Shown one piece after another: positions 59,906-64,000 of a stretch of 64,000 nucleotides of DNA. The notes below the pieces were generated by a model. It did no database searches and was not told the origin of the DNA. It was given only the letters and a program-made list of their open reading frames with translations. Made by a program: the position numbers and the translations under genes. Location: contig CAJFGS010000006.1 in assembly GCA_904377855.1 (NCBI GenBank), positions 1 through 64,000 of the forward strand, in the 5' to 3' direction. The stretch is from Candidatus Avimonas merdigallinarum. Its GTDB lineage: Bacteria; Bacillota; Clostridia; Oscillospirales; Acutalibacteraceae. Each line of letters opens with the position of its first letter. The stretch's first letter is position 1.

Positions 59906-61729
59906 ATGGCGATGATCCCCCGGCCGAAGCAGACGGAAATCTTTCCGGCTCAAATGCCCGCATGGCGATATGCCGCGACCAATGCCGGTCCCTGGGCTGA
60001 ACGCTGGCTGACGTCTCGCAGCAGCGGCAGCCTTTCCATAAAAGCGGACGGTTTGTTTTACGCGGTGCTGTCTACGCAGGAGCGGGATGATACGCCCTTT
60101 GCGCTGCCCGATGTGCTGCGTGGAACGGGACGGGAGGACGGCTATTACATAGAGGCGCAGGCACAGTATGTGCACATCCTCTCCGCGCATCCCCGCGGCG
60201 TCATCTACGGCTTGCGCGCTTATGAAGATTTGCTGGTGGAGAATGGGCCTTTTCATGGGACAGTAATCGATTACTCCGACACTTCCTTCCGGGCGTTCCA
60301 TATGGATATGCGGTATGGGTTCCCCCGGGTAGAGCGGCTGCTGGAGATTCTGGAAGAGCTCTCGGCCGCCCGGTTCAACACCTTCCTGCTGGAATATGAG
60401 AACCGCTTTCCCTTTACCCGGCACGCGGATATCAGCGATCCCGCGCATTATTCGCCCGAGGATTTGCGACAGATCCAGGAAAAGGCGGCGGAGCTGTACA
60501 TCGAACTAATCCCGCTCCAGCAGACCATCGGGCATCTGGAGTATATGCTTAAGCTCCCGCAGTACTATCCGCTGCGGGAGATGCGGGAGTTCCCTTCCCT
60601 GCCGGAGCCGTACGGTTTCAATCCGACAGGTTTCAAGCATTTCAACGATATTGACGAGATCTGCGCCAGCAACGAAGAGGCCTACACCGTGGTGGAGAGC
60701 CTGCTGGACGACGTGATGGCGGCCCACCCGGCCAGCCGGTATGTCCATTTGGGCTGCGATGAGGCGTGGAACCTGCTCAGCTGCCCGGACTGCCGGGCGC
60801 GGTTCGGGGAAGACGGCAAGCACCGGCTGTATATCGGGCATATCAACCGTATGGCGGCCCGCGTGCTGGCCGCGGGGAAGATCCCGATTGTCTGGGACGA
60901 CATGCTCCGCGGGTTTTCGGACGAGGAGCTGGCGCAGCTTGACCGGCGGCTCGTCATCATGATCTGGCTGTATTACGAGAGCAATTACGCCCTGGCCAAA
61001 CGGCTGATCCGGCGTTTCCAAGCAGCCGGCTTTACTGTGCTGGGGGCGGCCGCCGCCAAGTGCGGCGAAGGGCCGGAACCCCAGTACCTGGATATGCCCT
61101 GGTACGAACTGCGGATGGGCAATGTGGATATGTGGGGCCGCCTTTGCGGCGAAGAAGGGCTGGACGGCTTCTGCATGACGGTTTGGTCGAATTACAGCGG
61201 CACCATCGCCCCGCCCCACCCCTTCTTTGATACGGTCTGGTACCCGGTCTTATTCGCTGCTGAGAAGCTGTGGAATCGGGACGCCGTGCGGGAGGGGTTT
61301 GACGGCCGCTTTTCTTCCGCTTTCTTTGGCGTGCAGCAGGAAAACCTTTTCCATGGCGGCAGTGCGGATCGTTATGAGCGCATCTGCCGGGTCTGCCGGA
61401 AGGCGGTGCGTCACCAGTATGAGGCGGAGGCGATCCGGGTGATGGAATTGGCCAGCGTTTACCGGCTGAAGGCCTTGGCAGTTGGCCGGGAACTGTACAA
61501 GCTTCGTATGGACGTCACCGAAGCCGAAAAGCGGATCGTCCGCAACCGGATGGCAGAAGTCAAGGCTATGAGGGAAGAACTCAAGCCGCAGGTCCGTCGG
61601 ATTGTAGAGACCCATTATACCAAAGAGGATGCGGAAGTCTTCGTCCGTTCCCGCTTTGACGCGGACGAGGAACTGTTCCGTCTGTATGCCGCCTCCGTCG
61701 GCAGCGATGCGGCGGAAGCGCAGGAATAA
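59906..61729 (+). CDS. GH20-like beta-N-acetylhexosaminidase
   Basis: A 607-residue protein without signal peptide. An N-terminal GH20b-like domain (about 1-120; PRGVIYGLRAYEDLL) leads into the barrel: FRAFHMDMRYGFPRVERLLE, FNTFLLEYENRFPF, PLQQTIGHLEYMLKLP and the Asp-Glu pair in VHLGCDEAWNLL (about 280), the expected catalytic residues of substrate-assisted hexosaminidases. A CPDCRARFG site follows the pair, as in relatives. Substrates would be terminal GlcNAc/GalNAc glycosides. It starts at ATG 59906 after AAAGAAGG; two secreted lipoproteins follow. Confidence 0.8.
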   Translation: MAMIPRPKQTEIFPAQMPAWRYAATNAGPWAERWLTSRSSGSLSIKADGLFYAVLSTQERDDTPFALPDVLRGTGREDGYYIEAQAQYVHILSAHPRGVIYGLRAYEDLLVENGPFHGTVIDYSDTSFRAFHMDMRYGFPRVERLLEILEELSAARFNTFLLEYENRFPFTRHADISDPAHYSPEDLRQIQEKAAELYIELIPLQQTIGHLEYMLKLPQYYPLREMREFPSLPEPYGFNPTGFKHFNDIDEICASNEEAYTVVESLLDDVMAAHPASRYVHLGCDEAWNLLSCPDCRARFGEDGKHRLYIGHINRMAARVLAAGKIPIVWDDMLRGFSDEELAQLDRRLVIMIWLYYESNYALAKRLIRRFQAAGFTVLGAAAAKCGEGPEPQYLDMPWYELRMGNVDMWGRLCGEEGLDGFCMTVWSNYSGTIAPPHPFFDTVWYPVLFAAEKLWNRDAVREGFDGRFSSAFFGVQQENLFHGGSADRYERICRVCRKAVRHQYEAEAIRVMELASVYRLKALAVGRELYKLRMDVTEAEKRIVRNRMAEVKAMREELKPQVRRIVETHYTKEDAEVFVRSRFDADEELFRLYAASVGSDAAEAQE

Positions 61730-61774
61730 AGCAAGCAGTCGAGGCTTTCAAACGGAGAAAGGCAGGTATTTTCC

Positions 61775-63058
61775 ATGAAACGGCGCAGAAAATTATGGAG
61801 TCGTGGTCTTGCCGCTGTGTCGGCGCTGCTTATCGTGTTGGCAGCCACGGGCTGCGGAAACGGGGAAACCTCATCGCCCGGCGAGACATCCGGTACATCG
61901 GGAAGCAGTACGTCCGACTCGCCGACATCCGGAAATTCAACGACGGACCCGTCCACAACGGAGGAAAGTATGATGACAACGACAACACAGGCGGCTACCA
62001 CCCCCGCCACGCAGTCCCCCACCACGTCCACCCCCGCCACCAATCCGCCCTCTACAAGCACGGAGGATCCCGGTGCCGCCCAGGTGGGAAGCGCGGATTT
62101 CCAGCCAGGCTCCTTGTACAAAGGGCCGACCATTGATTTCCGCAAGGACGGCGACGGCACTACACTCGGCGTTTGGTGGTGGACCTTAAGCGGCATTGTC
62201 AGTCCGGTGGACGGCGTGTCGGTGGATATGATTCTGGACATGCTGATCGCCAACAACGTGACCGAGATTTATCTGGACGTCAGCAAGATGCTGCCCTGGG
62301 ACGAGGAAGTCGCGCAGGGCGGCTTGAGCGAGGACGACATAGCGGCCGGCATGGTCAGTGAGCGGTATGTCCGGGGGTTTGTGAAGAAGTGCAACACATA
62401 CGGTATCCGGGTGGCGGCCTTGACCGGAGCGTCGGGGGACAGCGTCCTGCGTTGGATTGACCCGGACAAGAAATATTATTCGCTCACCTCCTTCGTCGAT
62501 AAAATCGGAGGGTATCAGAGCCGGGCTGCCTCGGACGAGAAATTCTATGCGATCCATCTGGATGTGGAGCCCCATACCATGGGCACCAAGTGGGACAACA
62601 ACCGTGCCAAGTATACGCAGTGGATGGCGGATATGGTGGTGGAAGCCCGCGAGCAGTGCGACAGCATCGGCGTGGAACTGGAATACGATATCTGGTCCTG
62701 GTTTACGCAGGAGGATACGGTGACCGATCCGAGCGGGGCGACGGTGAATATCCTCGACCTGATGACCACGCAGTGCCATTCACTGGGGATTATGTCCTAT
62801 TACAACACCGGCTCCGGCCAGTTTGACCGGGCGACCAACCTGGAGCTTGATTATGCCGAAAAGAATGGCTGCCGCCTGATTGCGGGGACGGAAACCATTC
62901 AGATCACCCCGACCAATATCACGTATTACTATTCCGGCAAGGATAAGCTGATTAAAGAGCAGGGCGTGCTGCGCTCCCTGCTGGATTCCACTGGCTACAA
63001 TAAGCTGGGCGGCGCTATCCACCATGTGTACTCCTGGTATGCTCTGATGACCAAATAG
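61775..63058 (+). CDS. Secreted lipoprotein, putative TIM-barrel glycosidase-like, paralogue 1
   Basis: A 427-residue protein with a lipoprotein signal peptide; the lipobox LAATGC puts the lipidated Cys at about 27. Residues about 28-100 are a Ser/Thr/Pro-rich linker. The folded part has GVWWWTLSG, VTEIYLDVSKMLPW, IRVAALTG, EKFYAIHLDVEPHTMG, LGIMSYYNTG and CRLIAGTETIQ. The pattern of Trp-rich first strand and Glu-bearing strands recalls barrel glycosidases, but I know no named family. It is 45 bp after the GH20-like gene and 71 bp before its paralogue. Confidence 0.82.
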   Translation: MKRRRKLWSRGLAAVSALLIVLAATGCGNGETSSPGETSGTSGSSTSDSPTSGNSTTDPSTTEESMMTTTTQAATTPATQSPTTSTPATNPPSTSTEDPGAAQVGSADFQPGSLYKGPTIDFRKDGDGTTLGVWWWTLSGIVSPVDGVSVDMILDMLIANNVTEIYLDVSKMLPWDEEVAQGGLSEDDIAAGMVSERYVRGFVKKCNTYGIRVAALTGASGDSVLRWIDPDKKYYSLTSFVDKIGGYQSRAASDEKFYAIHLDVEPHTMGTKWDNNRAKYTQWMADMVVEAREQCDSIGVELEYDIWSWFTQEDTVTDPSGATVNILDLMTTQCHSLGIMSYYNTGSGQFDRATNLELDYAEKNGCRLIAGTETIQITPTNITYYYSGKDKLIKEQGVLRSLLDSTGYNKLGGAIHHVYSWYALMTK

Positions 63059-63129
63059 GCAAAGGGCGCCCGCCAAACTTCTGCGGGCGGCGGATAAATC
63101 CAAACTATATGGAGAGGAAGGCGTTACCA

Positions 63130-64000
63130 ATGAAACAAGCAAAATGGGCGGCTGCTTTCACCTGCGCCTGCCTGGCGGCGTCACTGTTGGCCGGCTGCTC
63201 GTCCGAAGCGGGGGAATCGGAGGTTTCGGATTCCCCTGCGTCCGATCCCACGACAACCACGACAACGACGACGGAGGCTGCGGAAAAGAATACCACCATT
63301 CAGTTCCGCACCCAGGAAGATACCGATACCCTGGGGGTTTGGTGGTGGCAGATAAACACCATCCAGGATTCCGACGGCCTTCTGGGCTTCCTGCAGGATA
63401 ATGCGGTGAGCGAAATCTACCTGTGTGTGGACGGGATGGAGGACAACGACAGCGCGAGGGCGAGTTTTGCCGATGTGCGCGCGTTTGTGAAAAAGGCGGG
63501 CGATATGGGCATGCGGGTCGCCGCCTTGACCGGCGATTACAGCTGGATCGAACCGGACAGTACGGGTTTTGAAAGGTATGTGGAAAAATTCAACGCCTAT
63601 CAGCAGGCGGCTGCGGAGGACGAAAAATTCTACTCTATGCATCTGGATGTGGAACCGCACCAGCACCCGGAGTTCAAGACCGGCGACGAAGGCCGCGCCG
63701 AAGTGATGCAGATGTTTGCGGATTTCGCCGTGCAGAAAGCGGCCCCTGCCGCGGAGGAGTCGGGAACGATTTTGGAATGGGATATCCCCTTCTGGATGAC
63801 CGATATCGTTAAGGACGGGGACGGTCAGGAAATCGAGCTGGCACGGCTGATGGCGAGAACCTGCGATACCATCGCCATCATGTCCTACCGGGATACGGCG
63901 GAAAAAATCCTGGATGTAGCCAAAGAGGAGATAGAATACGCCAAGGAGTACGGCTGCAAGATCATCCTCGGCGTGGAAACCCGGTCCTCCGAAGGGGACG
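63130..64000 (+). CDS. Secreted lipoprotein, paralogue 2 (cut by the right edge)
   Basis: An ATG at 63130 (MKQAKWAAAFTCACLAASLL, then lipobox LLAGC) opens 290 codons to the window end with no stop. After a Thr-rich linker it repeats the motifs of the upstream gene: TLGVWWWQI, VSEIYLCVDG, MRVAALTGDY, EKFYSMHLDVEPHQH, IAIMSYRDTA and CKIILGVETRS. The two are tandem duplicates that have diverged, with the linker least conserved. It should be anchored outside the membrane. Function unknown; glycan handling is inferred from the GH20-like neighbour. Confidence 0.85.
   Translation, partial: MKQAKWAAAFTCACLAASLLAGCSSEAGESEVSDSPASDPTTTTTTTTEAAEKNTTIQFRTQEDTDTLGVWWWQINTIQDSDGLLGFLQDNAVSEIYLCVDGMEDNDSARASFADVRAFVKKAGDMGMRVAALTGDYSWIEPDSTGFERYVEKFNAYQQAAAEDEKFYSMHLDVEPHQHPEFKTGDEGRAEVMQMFADFAVQKAAPAAEESGTILEWDIPFWMTDIVKDGDGQEIELARLMARTCDTIAIMSYRDTAEKILDVAKEEIEYAKEYGCKIILGVETRSSEGD

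Overview
The window looks like chromosome of a GC-rich, spore-lineage Firmicute (Clostridia, most like Oscillospiraceae/Ruminococcaceae). Supporting signs are Firmicute-type promoters (TTGACA-17-TATAAT), strong GGAGG ribosome binding sites, a T-box riboswitch, a meso-diaminopimelate-type MurE, a PASTA-bearing class B PBP in a division/cell-wall cluster, and a BmrCD-like heterodimeric ABC exporter behind a MarR gene. Nothing here fixes the species.

Layout. 0-6.3 kb: the start of a probable transposase leaving the left edge, then a PHP phosphoesterase and MATE exporter on the minus strand, a U32/TrhP-like tRNA-modification protein, a class B PBP and an XRE regulator. 6.5-12.7 kb: an isoleucine-type T-box leader ahead of ilvB-ilvN-cimA-leuC-leuD, i.e. 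isoleucine synthesis by the citramalate route. 12.8-18.6 kb: a second MATE exporter divergent from marR and two ABC half-transporters, with MarR-like dyads on the promoter. 18.7-33.2 kb: the dcw cluster mraZ-rsmH-ftsL-like-PBP-murE-mraY-ftsW-murG // murA-DUF2089-ftsQ-ftsZ, lacking murF, murD, murC and murB; its promoter carries four MraZ decamers and DnaA-box-like sites. 33.3-34.7 kb: corA behind a structured leader whose last hairpin covers the ribosome binding site. 34.9-36.7 kb: DUF2325-DUF3793-flavodoxin, preceded by two DtxR-like dyads (possible iron-limitation operon).

36.7-52.3 kb is an accessory carbohydrate/2-oxo-acid island: a surface protein, URO-D-like protein, cyclase, E1 alpha and beta, a free lipoyl domain, an AllA-like protein, a TagK-like kinase, a class II aldolase, a GHL6-like glycosidase, a LacI regulator, E3, an E2 catalytic core without lipoyl domain, lipoate ligase and a GH42-like glycosidase. 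Its genes carry most of the damage in the window: four frameshifts, one amber codon and one head-to-head truncation junction, within about 10 kb, while the flanking housekeeping genes look intact. Either the island is decaying or the assembly is locally poor. Three of the four frameshifts lie in homopolymers.

52.4-55.4 kb: a minus-strand glycolipid-type glycosyltransferase, then HAD phosphatase-DegV. 55.4-59.5 kb: uxuA, an SDR fructuronate reductase, a KDPG aldolase with a C-terminal VOC-like extension, and kdgK, which together take fructuronate to pyruvate and glyceraldehyde-3-phosphate. 59.8-64 kb: a GH20-like hexosaminidase and two paralogous secreted lipoproteins of unknown function, the second cut by the window edge. 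The right third therefore reads as a glycan-degradation and sugar-acid region.
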